64,000 nt of DNA. Origin: Theocolax elegans. Lineage: Eukaryota > Arthropoda > Insecta > Hymenoptera > Cerocephalidae. The stretch's first letter is position 1, and each line of letters starts with the position of its first letter. Positions 30,661 through 42,180 of the stretch are shown here, piece by piece. The notes under the pieces were generated by a model. That model had not been told where the DNA came from, made no database searches, and saw only the letters and a list, made by a program, of their open reading frames with translations. The position numbers and the translations under genes are program-made. The stretch covers positions 70,645,986-70,709,985 of the forward strand of contig CM047426.1 of NCBI GenBank assembly GCA_026168455.1. The letters run 5' to 3'.

Positions 30661-31512
30661 TTGCACGAAAACCGGATAAAACTTTTGCTTCACGGGGCGG
30701 GATGATCCTACTTCGATCTCGTGCTCTATCCGTGAAGTGCAACCGAGTTTCGCGCTGCTAGAGCTTAAAACACGATTAAGTAGACGCTCAACTTCGTCGC
30801 GTTGTAGCACAGCAGATATGAGTAATGAACCCAAGGCGCTAAGACTAGCTACTTCTAGTTTAACGCTTTGCGCTGCTTGTTTCAAATAGAGCAAGTTAGC
30901 GTTGGGGTCATGTACGGCATCGAATAAACGACAAAAATTCGTGCCGATGTAGCAGTCGTGATCAAGGTTTGGCATAATTGCCACTGTAACCTCCTTTCTC
31001 ACGCCGGCTAGTGTAAATAGTAGATCCACATAACCAGCGATGGGTGTGTAATGCCCGTCGGCAACGCGAGCTCCGCGACCATTGCTCGGCCTGAGCGCTC
31101 GTCCACATGCACTGGCAATTTGTAGCCCCAGCGCGCCCATCACAGTACGCGCTGCTCCAGGATCGTATAGCGACCTAACGCGGAAACCACCGATATCAAC
31201 TTGGAGCCACCAACGATCCTCATTGTCGTTTGGGTCTCCTTTGGATTGCATCGGCGCGTCACGCAACGCTTGCGGTAACCCGTAGGTTTTCGGGTGCGAG
31301 TCGTTTGACGCATCGACGCTCGATGCAACACTAGTCGCACTAGTGTTCGCACCTGAAATTTGCGTATCCTTTACGCTCTCTATTTCAATTTTAGAGGTCG
31401 TACACGAATCTACCGGGGGCATAGAGACCTCGTCTACGCTTCCCGTCGTTCGTTTCCCGCCCTCTTCGCACAATCTCTTGTGAAATGCCCTGGCTCGTCG
31501 CACACGAAACAA
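30520..31512 (-). pseudogene. Gypsy-B aspartic protease and RT N-terminus
   Basis: The 330-codon frame overlaps the end of gag by about 79 bases in another frame, as expected for a -1 frameshift fusion. It holds WWLQVDIGGFRVRSLYDPGA, with the active site as D-P-G-A rather than D-S/T-G-A. It continues with DCYIGTNFCRLFD, the retropepsin C-terminal block. The last part (EHEIEVGSSRPVKQKFYPV) is the RT lead-in, and then the frame shifts into the RT ORF. Confidence 0.8.
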
Positions 31513-33323
31513 CGAGCGCTCGTTTTCTTCGGTTCTCGTGCGCGCGGGGGAGATTTTAGCACTTCTCTGCCTTTATTCTCCTGGGGGACGCCTTTGCCCC
31601 TAGCATTCCTATCGCCGGTCTGGTAACGCTCCTCTTTACCCTGTTTGCCTTTTTGTCTGGGCGGGTTATTTTTGTCTCTGTTCTGGCCTTTACTATGGTT
31701 TTGATTTGGCCTCTGTTGATTTAGAAATCGCTGAAAATTCTCATTCATCCTCGTAATGAGTGCGGCGATCTCTGTTGGCGCTGCTGTTTTGTCCTCAGCG
31801 ACTACGGCAGACACTTTAGTTGAAATGGCGGCGCTCTTCGGTGCACGGTACGCCATTTCCGGCAAAAGTGACACTTCAGGATCCGGCGGAGCCCTGTACG
31901 TGCGCTCGTACTCAAGGTTGAGCTCAGCGTTCTTCGCCATAACCAACAGGTCTCTTACGCTGTCAAAATCCGTTTTTTGGATCAGCTGTCGCAAGCGGGG
32001 AAGCATGTTAAGATATAACAAATCTAATTGCGCTTCCACCGTGGGTCTCGGTATTTGTTTGCGCATAATACTGGTCAAATAAGTGATGTAATCACCCACA
32101 GGCTCATCTTTGCCTTGTGTGCACGCATTAGCTTCCGCTACCAACCTCTGTTGGTAGCCGCTTGCCATTCCGTACGTTAAGCGAGCCTCCTCGCAAAAGT
32201 CGGACCATGTCGACCATTCGTGACTGTGGTTCCTATACCACACTGCTGCTACCCCGTTAAGTAATTCGGATAACGAAGACAATACTTCGCTATCTGAAAG
32301 ATTACTATGCGCGCGACATTCCTCAACACGCGTCAAGAACATGTCGACGCTTTGACTTCGGTCGCCGTTAAAATGCAAACCCCATTTTCGCACGATTTGG
32401 CCAACATCGCGCTTTGAAGTCGCAGTAACGTTGCTATTACTCGCGCTATTTAGCGCCGAGTTACCTGCAGCATTCTCACCCAGGTTGAGAAGGTCTCCCC
32501 CTCTCCAAACGTTACTCGACTCTGGCAAATGGTGAGTTTGGTTTACCGATATCGGGGTGCTTTGCGGTAAATTGACAATATCGTACGTATCTTGAAAAGT
32601 AACGCGATTGCCAACTATTCCAGTTGCACCGTGCGGAAGTTCGTTATTGTGCAATTCTTGCGCGTCAATCCGCGTACTACTCGCGGGCGACGCGCTTGCA
32701 AATTTTTCGAATAACCTCGTTATCGAATCAATTTGCTTTTGCAGCTCCACATATTTGCGATTAGATTCGTTCATGAATTCTCGATAATTCATGGGAATCT
32801 GTGGGTGCTGCTGTTCTTCTGACGGTTGCCGCGAAGTACCCGGGGTTTGTTGCATTTCCGCTTTACGTGTATCTACTGCGGGTAACACATTTACCTTATC
32901 GTTTGTAGACGCACTCTCTTGCGCTTGTATTCGCAATACTAGCGCATTATCCTCAGCACTCGTCTGCTATATTAGATAAACTACGGTGATTAATGCATCG
33001 TCATGCAACATTTGAATTGGATGCGGCCGATCGTGATCAAAGCCTTCCTCCAGGATCGTCGATCCCGATTTTTCTGCGCACGTTTGATCGATAAACGCGC
33101 TTCGCAGCTGTTTGCGTTTTATTCGCGCTTCCTCGGGTTCCAATTCAGTTTCCTCGAAATCTGATTGGCTATAATGTCCGAGGAGCCAATTATATAAACG
33201 CTCTACTTTTGATAACCTCCAACCCGTCCGATCGAGGTTAAGTGCTTTGAGGTTATCCTCGAGATCGTCTTCAGAAAGTGCTAAGCACCATTGCTCCACG
33301 GAAGTAAGCGTTTCTTGCGCCAT
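31434..33323 (-). pseudogene. Gypsy-B Gag with one internal stop (~630 codons)
   Basis: The ATG at 33323 opens MAQETLTSVEQWCLALSEDD. The frame is continuous to 31434 except for one TAG at 32967-32969. The C-terminal two thirds contain the capsid (IVRKWGLHFNGDRSQSVDMF; RLTYGMASGYQQRL; GDYITYLTSIMRKQI) and a CCHC knuckle CFVCDEPGHFTRDC near the end. It is the shell and RNA-binding protein. The stop is a late lesion, or would need readthrough. Confidence 0.88.
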
Positions 33324-34927
33324 TACGCTGTTTTATTATTTATTTAGTTTAAGCCGCTCGCAAAATTTTATAAACAAATGCGCTTATTAACGTTGTGTGT
33401 GCGCGCTTTATCTCAATCACACCAGTCCGTTAACCTAGTGTGCTTTCGGATTTACAACGTAAAATCCAAAGACACACTTTAGCCGTTTTTACAATTTAAA
33501 ATCACACTTAGATTAATAAATTTTAAAATATTACATATATAAATATATAAGTATATGTATTAATAAAGCGCACGCAAATATGTATAATAAATAAAAAAAA
33601 AATAAAATATGTCGCTTATATATCTGCACACTTGCGCTCACACACAACAACAGACCAACTTGCGCGAAATCGGAAATGAATATTTTAAAAAAAAAATTAA
33701 GTTGAAAATATCCTATTTTGCGCCCGTTGTCTTATATGCGTGTGTATATATACACACCACAAACAATCAAGTGACAAATTATTTTTCAGTATAAATAAAA
33801 AACAATTTTTAAATAATTTCTCAAATTATTTTTAAAAAATTTAATTAAATAATTTCTCAAATTGTTAGAAAGAAAAAAAAACAAAATTTTGTGTGTGCGA
33901 AAAACTTTAAACTATATTTACATTTGAAAAGTGTAAAAAAAAAATTAATTAATTATTTATAAATAATAAAAAAAGGATTGTTGTCACATTAAATGATCAA
34001 AAACAAAATATGTGAATTGCAGGTAATTTCGCCAATTACTTAAAGAAAGGATAATAATTCTCTAATCACTTTCCTGCAATTCGCTAGTCGAAGTAAAATT
34101 TTTCGCCTGTGCTGTTCGAAATATCATTTCTCAAATAATATTTGAACAGCGTAGAAATTACGAGTCTGAAAATCGACTCAATCTTTGTGTCTTGTACAAA
34201 AGTTCGAAAGTGTAAACAAGGCGCTTTGTTTACATTCGCGCGTCGCGTGCCTCCTCGCGTCAACAACGCACGAATTTAAGCTAGCTACATTTTAACGTGG
34301 GTAACGAGATATTACGGTTGAAAATTATTATTTCAATTGCACTTCAAAATTCGAATTCTTGTTGGCAAGTTGTAATTTTTCGCAAAACTTATAATTATTT
34401 ATGCGCTAAAAAAAAATTATTTATGTGCAAAATAATCGCCAAAGTCGATCATTGATTTTTAATTATCGAGGAAAAAAAAAACTAATTTTGTTGTTGCTCA
34501 ATAAAAAAAAACAAAAAAAAATTATTTTTGCGCGAAATAATTACCAACAAAAATCAATAATTTTTAACAATTATAATTATCAACAATATTGCGATAACAC
34601 CCTATCACAATTATCCGCGAAAAGATAAAAAAACGAAAAGATCCAATTTACACCGAAAAAGAAATAGATTAAATTATTTAAAAAAACAAAGTGCGATTAA
34701 TTTTCACCAAATAAATCGAACAATAGAATTTAATTATTGTTACACGGAGTGTTAAATTACGATAGCACTTCTATGCGTAATTTATGCACGGGAAATACGA
34801 GAGGGAGAGAAGAAGACAAAAAGAAACAAAGTTTGACTTATTTTCCACAAAATAAGTAAACATTAAAGTCATTAAAAAAAACAATGAATTTCAAGATGAA
34901 AAGAATACCATGTAATCGTTCCCGAAA
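33324..34927 (-). other. Gypsy-B 5' leader
   Basis: About 1.6 kb lies between the PBS and gag. It is AT-rich with A-runs and no supported frame. It is long for a gypsy leader. Confidence 0.6.
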
Positions 34928-34946
34928 CCGGAAGTTGGTCGCCAGT
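34928..34946 (-). other. Gypsy-B primer-binding site
   Basis: Directly after the LTR end (minus strand ...CGTTACA), ACTGGCGACCAACTTCCGG begins. TGG right after the LTR is the complement of a tRNA 3' CCA end. Which tRNA cannot be said by eye. Confidence 0.65.
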
Positions 34947-36060
34947 TGTAACGGGGCGATTCTTGCGTGTGCTCCGCGTCGAGCACCGCTTTCAAGGCGA
35001 GAACTTACCTGCGCGGGCCTCGCGCCGCGCTGCTGTGTTCTACGATGCCGCGATACCGCGCACGGGCTTTAGCCGTGGTGCAACCGCGGTACCTCGGTGA
35101 CGATGCGCCGTTAACACCGATGACGACTCTCCGCCGCGGGGAGAATCGCTGGATCCGAGTCGCACTCGGGTAATCCTATCGAAGCAATGGGAAGGAAGAT
35201 TGCTTGTGGTTACTCGTGCCCGTCGGTCGGACACGAGGCTTCGCCGCTCAGAATGCGCGACAACGGAAGTGTTGTCGCGCCCGCGGAGGCGGCTGGGTAA
35301 GCGGGATAGGTGGATACGGGGTACTCAAATTACAACGAGAGAGAATGATAATTTATAATTAAATCTATTACGGGCGAATATTTACAATAATATTTACAAA
35401 GGTTAATTGCGCTCGGTAGCGCCAACAAGAAAGGCTTATAATCTATTACGGAAATTGTGCGTCGTGTGTGTCTCGCGATACCGCGCGGGAAAAGGGGACC
35501 CGAGTTACTTAAGTGTCTAGCCGCGTGCGCGAGGAGGCTAAGTATACCGAATCACGCAGTCACGTATGGCGTACCCGCTGCACTGCGCTGAGTGCGTCGC
35601 GAAAAGGACTCAGCGCGACGAAGTTACAGTAGCAAAAAACTTACTGTGCGCTAACGAGCGCGGGCGAGCCGCCAATCCCTCTTTTCGCTCTCTCCTTTTC
35701 TCTCTCACGAATCTTCAACTAGTGCAAGTCGTCCCGGGCGGCTACCCGTCCTGGAGATGAGCAGACACGTGTCCTCAGAACGGCTGGTTCTCCGGGAGCT
35801 GCCTCGACTCGTCTCGTACCGTGCTCGTCCCTCTCTCGCACTAGGGCACTCGTCTCTCTCTCTCTCTATAAGTCACCTCGTTCACTCTCGCTCTCGATCT
35901 CGTCGCACATATCGTCTCTTTTACGGCTTCCGACGGACTGCCGAGACTCGGTGTCTCGCGGCCCTTCGCGACGTTGCGCGATCGCGCGTAATCACTTAAT
36001 TACGCGGTTTTCGAGTTTACGGGCTATCGCGATCGTGTTTAAGAACACGCGCCCGTTATA
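34947..36060 (-). repeat. Gypsy-B 5' LTR, complete (1114 bp)
   Basis: The plus-strand ends are TGTAACGGGG and CCCGTTATA. The last bases were probably CA before a C-to-T change. The ~475 bases absent from the other LTR (35587-36060) hold pyrimidine-rich CTCTCTCTCTC runs and GC-rich stretches. Confidence 0.88.
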
Positions 36061-36297
36061 AAATAAAAAACCAAACAGAAGATATAAATAAAATAGCCTT
36101 AAAAACAGTCAATGGTGTGACACATACGAAAGGACTAATAACGATAAAAATAAAAATATTTGAAAAAGAAGAATATGCAGATGTTTTCATTGTAGAAAAA
36201 GATGATTTTGAAGATTTTCTCATCGGTTTAGATTTAATAAAAAAATTTCAACTAATTCAAGACGAAAATTTACAAATATATCAAAAAAAAAGAAAAT
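36061..36297 (+). pseudogene. Gypsy-A aspartic protease, C-terminal part
   Basis: It resumes after Gypsy-B. The frame includes TVNGVTHTKGLITIKIKI and FIVEKDDFEDFLIGLDLIKK. The I-G-L-D-L is the second half of a retropepsin (I-L/I-G-x-D). A stop follows at 36297. Confidence 0.75.
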
Positions 36298-36396
36298 AAA
36301 ATATACGCAGACATAAAGACAGATACAACCAAAGAAATTAAAGTAAACTTTAATGAATATATAAATGAAGCTGAATTCAAAACGGATTTAAATCAC

Positions 36397-37076
36397 TTAC
36401 AAGGGAAGTACATGACCTCCGTGAAACGGATCTCATCCTAACTTTGGTATGTCTTTTATAATATAAAAATATGAAGAAAGCCAAGTTATCTCTTGCCAAT
36501 GGCCACTTTTACGGAAGTTATTCGACTTCCAATAATAATAGCAGTAAAAATTACTTCCAATTCGGTCGCTTATAACTCGAAAACAAATAAAGATAAACAA
36601 TCGAACCAAAAACCGGAAGAAAGTTGAGTTCAAGTAGGTATGGTTTAAAAAAAAGAAGCTCAAATTGCTTAATTTGAAGCAAAGTTATAAAGAATATAAG
36701 AAATTTAAGATTATTAAGCCAAAATTTAATATGAAAAATTTATTCTTTCTTTTGGCTTAATAATCTTCAATTTCTTATTTTCTTTATAACTTTGCTTCAA
36801 ATTAAGCAATTTGAGCTTCTTTTTTTTTAAACCATACCTACTTGAACTCAACTTTCTTCCGGTTTTTGGTTCGATTGTTTATCTTTATTTGTTTTCGAGT
36901 TATATGCGACCGAATTGGAAGTATTTTTTACTGCTATTATTATTGGATGTCGAATAACTTCCGTAAAAGTGACCATTGGCAAGAGATAACTGGGCTTTGT
37001 TCATATTTTTATATTATAAAAGACATACCAAAGTTAGGATGAGATCCGTTTCCCGGAGGTCATGTACTCCCCTTGT
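36397..37076. mobile_element. Foldback element FB-2 inserted in Gypsy-A
   Basis: It is a palindrome of about 680 bases. It starts ACAAGGGAAGTACATGACC (left), is mirrored by GGTCATGTACTCCCCTTGT (right), and is centred near 36735. The arms carry GAGATCCGTTT..., the CAAGAGATAACT block and a GCTTCAAATTAAGCAATTTGA block. The host frame continues on both sides (NHLQ ... LLDTINKEKI), so it interrupts the pol region before RT. Confidence 0.88.
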
Positions 37077-38016
37077 TAGATACAATAAACAAAGAAAAAA
37101 TCGAAAATTTAATAGATAAATATAACTCAGTATTCGCAAAAAATAAATATGATGTAGGAACTGTTAGATTTAATAATTGATAAGTATTGCTGCAAAAGAC
37201 CGTATAAATGTACTATAGAAGATAAAAAAGAAATAGAAATCCAAATTGGGAAATTGTTAGAGAATAAAATAATAGAAGAATCGTACAGCCCATTTGCCGC
37301 AGCAGTAACTCTAGCATTCAAAAAGGACGAAAACAAACGATCAAGACTGTGTATAGATTTTCGTGATTTAAATAAAATCATAATACCACAAGCTCAGCCA
37401 TTTCCATTCATAAATGACCTCATAATAAAAACAAGAAACTGTAAGTATTTTACAATATTTGACATTAATTCCGCTTTTGGGGCAATTCCATTACGTATCG
37501 CGGATAGACACAAAACAGGATTTGTTAGAAGGACATTTCCAATGGACCTGTTTACCATTTGGTCTAAAAACATTGCCTGCCATCTTTCAAAGAATTTTGT
37601 CCAATATCCTAAAAAAGCATAATTTTAAAACTTTCTCTGAAAATTATATAGATGATATCTTAATATTTTCAAAATCGTTTGGCGAACACATAAAACATAT
37701 AGAACAAGTACTAAAAGCAATAATAAATGAAGGATTTAGACTAAAATTTAAAAAATACGCTTTTGCAACAAAATCGGTTAAATATCTCGGACATATAATA
37801 GAAAATAATACAGTAAGACCAGTAAAAGATAATTTAATATCTATACAAAATTTCCCTACACCGAAATCACAAAAAAATATTAGACAATTTCTTGGGAAAA
37901 TAAACTTTTACCATGAGTATATACCGAAAAGCACGGTTCTACTAGATCCACTACATAAATTATTAAGGAAAAACGAAAAATTTATATGGTCCGCAGAATG
38001 CGAAAAATCTTTTTAA
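37077..38016 (+). pseudogene. Gypsy-A reverse transcriptase
   Basis: Blocks: KYNSVFAKNKYDVGTV; MLENKIIEESYSPFAAAVTL; SRLCIDFRDLNKIIIPQAQP; YFTIFDINSAFGAIPL (motif A; the usual W after F is G); LPFGLKTLPAIFQRI (motif B); SENYIDDILIFSKSFGEHI (motif C, YIDD intact); VKYLGHIIENNTVRP; RQFLGKINFYHEYIP. A frameshift lies in the FVRRTFP/GHFQW region near 37524, and a stop at 38014. Catalytic residues are intact despite the breaks. Confidence 0.9.
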
Positions 38017-38470
38017 GATATAAAAAAACTTTTATGCTCTCAACCAATACTAGAGATCTTTGACACGGATTTACCGATAAGGATCTACACAGACGCATTA
38101 CTAGAAGGTATTGGGGCAATATTTAAACAAATACAAAAAAATGGTAAAGAAAAACCAGTAGCATATTTTTCAAAGAAGCTGAACGAATCACAAAAGAGAA
38201 AGAAAACAATTTATTTAGAATGTCTGGCAATTAAAGAAGCAATAAAATATTGGCAGTTTTGGTTAATTGAATGGAGGTTTATTGTTTTTTCGGACCATAA
38301 ACCTTTAGAAAATTTAAATGTAAAATCCAGAACAGACGAAGAACTAGGTGAATTAACCTACTACTTATCCCAATATGACTTTGAAATAAAATAGATTCCA
38401 GGAAAAAATAATTCCGAAGCAGATAGTTTAAGTCGAAACCCAGTTCTAGAAGAAAACCAAAACAACGATG
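38017..38470 (+). pseudogene. Gypsy-A RNase H
   Basis: It shows LEIFDTDLPIRIYTDALLEG (TDA), YFSKKLNESQKRK, YLECLAIKEAIKYW, FSDHKPLENL and IPGKNNSEADSLSR, the RNase H and tether blocks of gypsy pol. A stop TAG at about 38393 interrupts it. Confidence 0.85.
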
Positions 38471-39651
38471 AAATTTTACAAACTGTAAATTATATAAATC
38501 TAGAAGAAATAAAATCAGATCAAGAGAAAAATATAATAATAAAAAAAATTAAAACAAAATTAATACAAGAAGATGGAATATTCTATAAAATAATTAGAAA
38601 TAAAACAAAAATTATGTTAACAGAACAACTAAATATAAAACTAATAAAAAATATACATAAAAACTGGTGTCATCTAGGAATTAGACAAACGATAAACAAG
38701 ATATGTCCGTATTACACCGCAAAAAATCTAACGTCTAATATAAAAAAAATATGTAAAACTTGTGAAACATGCATAAAAAATAAATCAAGAGGTCAGATAA
38801 AATATGGATTGATGTCTCACTTGGGACCAGCGACAAAAGCATTCGAAATAATGTCAATAGACACGATTAGAGGTTTTGGAGGAAATAGGTCAACAAAAAA
38901 ATATCTTCATTTACTAGTTGATCACTTCACAAAATAAGCATTCATCTTAACATCTAAAAGCCAAAGTTCCTCCGATTTTATTAAATTGGTAAAAAACGTG
39001 CTAAACACTGATTCAATTGGAATAATTCTGGCAGACCAATACCCAGGAATAAACTCAAAAGAATTTAAAAAATTTTTAGACAGCAATAATGTGAAAATAA
39101 TCTTTACAGCAGTAAATGCACCATTTTCAAACGGATTGAATGAAAGATTAAATCAAACTTTAATCAACAAGATAAGATGTAAAATAAATGAGACAAAACA
39201 TAAAAAGGCATGGACAACAATTGCCAGAGAATGCATATATAAATATAACCAAACAGAACATACAGTAACTGGCTTTACACCTCAATACTTATTAGATGGC
39301 ACAAACACAAATCCCCTGCCAAAACAACTAAAACAAAAAATAAGTATCGATGACTGGATAAAGGATAAAGAAGTAGCTTTAGAGAGAAGAAAAAAATCAC
39401 ACAATTACAATAAAAATATTTATGATAAAAATAGAAAATACCATGAATTTCAGACAAATGATTTAGTACATATAGAAAATGGAAATAAACTAAACAGAAG
39501 AAAACTAGATAACCTAAAAATAGGACCATTCAACATAGTAGAACAAATATCTAAGTCAATATTTAAAATTAACACTGGAAAAAATAAATCAGAAACAAGT
39601 TTGTTTCACGTATCGAAATTAATACCGATACCAGATGTAAATTACGAATGA
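38471..39651 (+). pseudogene. Gypsy-A integrase
   Basis: HHCC: NWCHLGIRQTINKICPYY and CKTCETCIKNK. DDE: EIMSIDTIRGFGG (D), ILADQYPGINSKEFK (D), FSNGLNERLNQTLI (E). The C-terminus includes LDNLKIGPFNIVEQISKSIF (GPF/Y module) and LFHVSKLIPIPD. A TAA at 38935-38937 splits it. The LADQYPG block is unlike the usual TDxGxEF. Confidence 0.88.
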
Positions 39652-39669
39652 AAATTGTAGCAATTTTCA

Positions 39670-39684
39670 CCCCGGGAGCGGAGA
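39670..39684 (+). other. Gypsy-A polypurine tract (candidate)
   Basis: GGGAGCGGAGA directly precedes the 3' LTR. It is the expected primer site for plus-strand DNA synthesis, with one C interruption. Confidence 0.5.
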
Positions 39685-40062
39685 TGCAAAGAAAAGATGC
39701 TTTCTTTAAATTAAATTTCCTACGCGTCTCATGTTCCGCGCACCTTTGGCTAAGTATTGACAGAGGGAGTAATTACAAGGAGAGTATAAGATAGAAAGAG
39801 AGGGGTACAGATATAGAAAATTTACATACAAACACGTGTTACAAAATAAGAATAAATTTAATCTAATAAAACAGATTGTAAGTAAATAGAGACGAGATAA
39901 TTATAAGCTGTAATTGTCGTTTCTTTATTTACAGGTATGTAAATAATGTAAATATAAATATTCTGATTATTTAGTTAAAACAAGGTTATTCAATTAAAAC
40001 TTTATTTACAGAGAAACTTCATTGGTTTATTATTATCACCTTCTCCATTATAATAGACAACA
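39685..40062 (+). repeat. Gypsy-A 3' LTR
   Basis: Begins TGCAAAGAAAAGATGC, ends ATAGACAACA, same length as the 5' LTR. It is followed by a TA microsatellite. Confidence 0.88.
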
Positions 40063-40063
40063 T

Positions 40064-40095
<32 letters not shown>

Positions 40096-40122
40096 TATTT
40101 AATATAACCGCGTTACCGAAAT

Positions 40123-41268
40123 TTAATCCAAACATTCACTATTATAACAAAAAAAAAATGTGTCCAAAGGGCAGTCTACTTACCGCACACGAGTCTTTAC
40201 AATCAAATCCTTCCAACAAGATACAAAGCCTCTTCTCGATTCACCGCAATCAATGGATTCTCGTCTCCCTCAAATTCTCTGTTCAGAAAAACTTCTGCAC
40301 TAATAGCTTCGTTCGCCATCAAGATAATCGAAAAACTCAAGAATACTTTCTAAAAATTCAAAAGAACACCGGCGTCTCTTATGGCAGATTCGCTAGTAGA
40401 AAATCTCTTCCTTCTTTTTCCACTTTCTTCTCCTCTTTCTCCTATTTCCATCATGGCCGACCCGCGGCGCTGTCAATTTCCCATATTTGAATATGGCACC
40501 GGGGGCCTGATTCTGTAACTGTATCGATGGTGACATACAAAAATTTCTGTTTAAAGAACCTTTTTGATTGGCCTAGATACTTTCTCGGCCAATCAAAAAG
40601 TTTCTTTAAACAGAAATTTTTGTATGTCACCATCGATACAGTTACAGAATCAGGCCCCTGCTTTCCATTGTTGGCAGGTCAACAGGTATTACCGATCATG
40701 CTGCCACCATTATTGGCTCGTAAAGTCGTTTAAAAGTGGCGGCATGACTTCCATTATCTACCCGTGGTGTTAGCTGGGCTGACGCCTCTACTTGTGCAAT
40801 TCGCACTCTTCTTTTCTCTCTCTCTTACGTACGGGAGTTGATTCTGAGAGAGTCCCGCGCTTTGTTGTGCCGGCGCGCTCTTTCGGCGGTCCACGTTGTA
40901 CATGCGAATGAGCCCCTCCCCTCACCGCCCCCGCCTAAGTAAACGCATATGGTGGTCTGCTACGCGCGCGAGTCCGGTCTCTTTTTGTCTCACTCACTTT
41001 CGCATTTACGAGGGACGTTGTGTTGTTGGTGATAATCCGGATCCAGTGCGACTCCACGGCGACGACGTCTACGAGGGATGGAGCTTTCCATTATCGGAGG
41101 TGTTGCTCGTAAGGTACGGTGTCTCCACCAGGTTCCCATCATCCGGCGAATAACCTCTTGTCTCCGACTTAGTTAATGCTGTGGTAAGTATTCATATTTA
41201 TATTCGTCTCTCCAACACATGAACCAAAACAAATCCTATCCATTTCCCTAACCTCACTGTAAACACTT
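40123..41268. repeat. Dispersed repeat R2 (bidirectional promoter-like module), copy 2
   Basis: It matches 2278-3290. The outward splice donors are conserved: minus strand at 40184 (...GCG|GTAAGTAG) and plus strand at 41184 (...GTG|GTAAGTATT). It has two additions: the palindrome at 40501-40658, and about 60 bases near 40780-40840. The plus-strand short frame closing in LLARKVV is kept. Confidence 0.6.
40501..40658. mobile_element. Palindromic MITE (158 bp)
   Basis: The arms are near-perfect complements (GGGGCCTGATTCTGTAACTG ... CAGAATCAGGCCCC) around a loop near GGCCTAGATACTTTCTCGGCC. Copy 1 of R2 (near 2662) keeps the uninterrupted sequence and so serves as the empty site. Confidence 0.92.
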
Positions 41269-42092
41269 TTTCTCTCGGCTGCACCGAAAATACCGCGATG
41301 GTCTGTCGACTGCGCTTTTACAATCCCTCGCGATATAACCGATTTCTTGACACCAGTAGCATCGCGAGGCAGTTTCACGTAGCCGTAGTTCACTCAACCT
41401 ATCCAAAGCTTGCCATTTTCGTAGCTGCTATATTTTGCAGCTACCACGGAAAGATAGACGCTGGTCATCTGGGTACCTGGGTGTGTATATGTGTAGTGTT
41501 TATATATAAAAGTGTATTTAGTTTCCATATGTTATATTCTGATGAGTGGGTACAAGTTATAAGCAGTATAACTAGTAAAATACAATTTTAATATTAATTT
41601 TTCAGAAACATCATATTAATGTGATACATATGGGCAATCGAGAGACAAAATATTTTAATTTTATAACTTTGAAATACTTTCTTCAACATGATGTTGAACT
41701 TCATGTAATTTCTAGAAAAAAGTTCTTTTGTACTTTTTACATCGAATTAGCTAATTTTGTTTTATAAGAGATAAAAAACCCTATCTAAAAAAATTTAATA
41801 AAAATAATTGTTTATAACAATAAATAAGTGTAATTAACTGACAGAATCTGAATTAAACTATCAATAATAGCATATAAATGTCTCATTTTCGACTGTGCAT
41901 AATAGTTATTTATTTGTTATCTATTTATTTCTAATATAATCAACTATTATCCAATATTTTCAGTTTTTTACATATATTGAAAATTTTTGTTGACAATTAA
42001 TGTTTTTGTTAAAAACTGACTATATAGATTTTTTAATAGATTTTTCTGCATTTAACTGCATATGCATATAAATTACCTAGTTTATAAATCGT
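41269..42092. other. AT-rich region without genes
   Basis: I see no sustained frame. A GC-richer patch lies at 41290-41470. Confidence 0.5.
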
Positions 42093-42180
42093 TGCCTCGT
42101 ACGAAGAAAAGCACAACTCAAATTTTCCCATTTAAAATAATATTACAAAATCTGAGTTGTGCTTTCTATCGTACGAGGCG
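42093..42180. repeat. 88-bp inverted repeat
   Basis: GCCTCGTACGAAGAAAAGCA, running on through CAACTCAAATTTT, is mirrored by AAAATCTGAGTTGTGC and ATCGTACGAGGC. The arms are about 33 bases. Confidence 0.85.

Larger units (their letters stand above)
25125..36060 (-). mobile_element. Gypsy-B LTR retrotransposon nested in Gypsy-A protease
   Basis: The ends are TGTAACGGGG (25125) and CCCGTTATA (36060), flanked by AAAT on both sides (25121-25124 and 36061-36064). That fits a 4-base target duplication. It runs on the minus strand: 5' LTR on the right, then PBS, gag, protease, RT, RNase H, integrase, an AT-hook tail, a coiled-coil ORF, then a truncated 3' LTR interrupted by a LINE tail. Confidence 0.92.
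23532..40062 (+). mobile_element. Gypsy-A LTR retrotransposon, with nested insertions
   Basis: 378-bp LTRs at 23532-23909 and 39685-40062 flank a Ty3/gypsy gag-pro-pol on the plus strand. Inside it are Gypsy-B (25125-36060) and a foldback (36397-37076). Without these, the internal region is about 4.2 kb. The flanks are TA-repeat, so the exact target duplication cannot be defined (TATA would fit). Protein order PR-RT-RH-INT is that of Ty3/gypsy. Confidence 0.9.
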
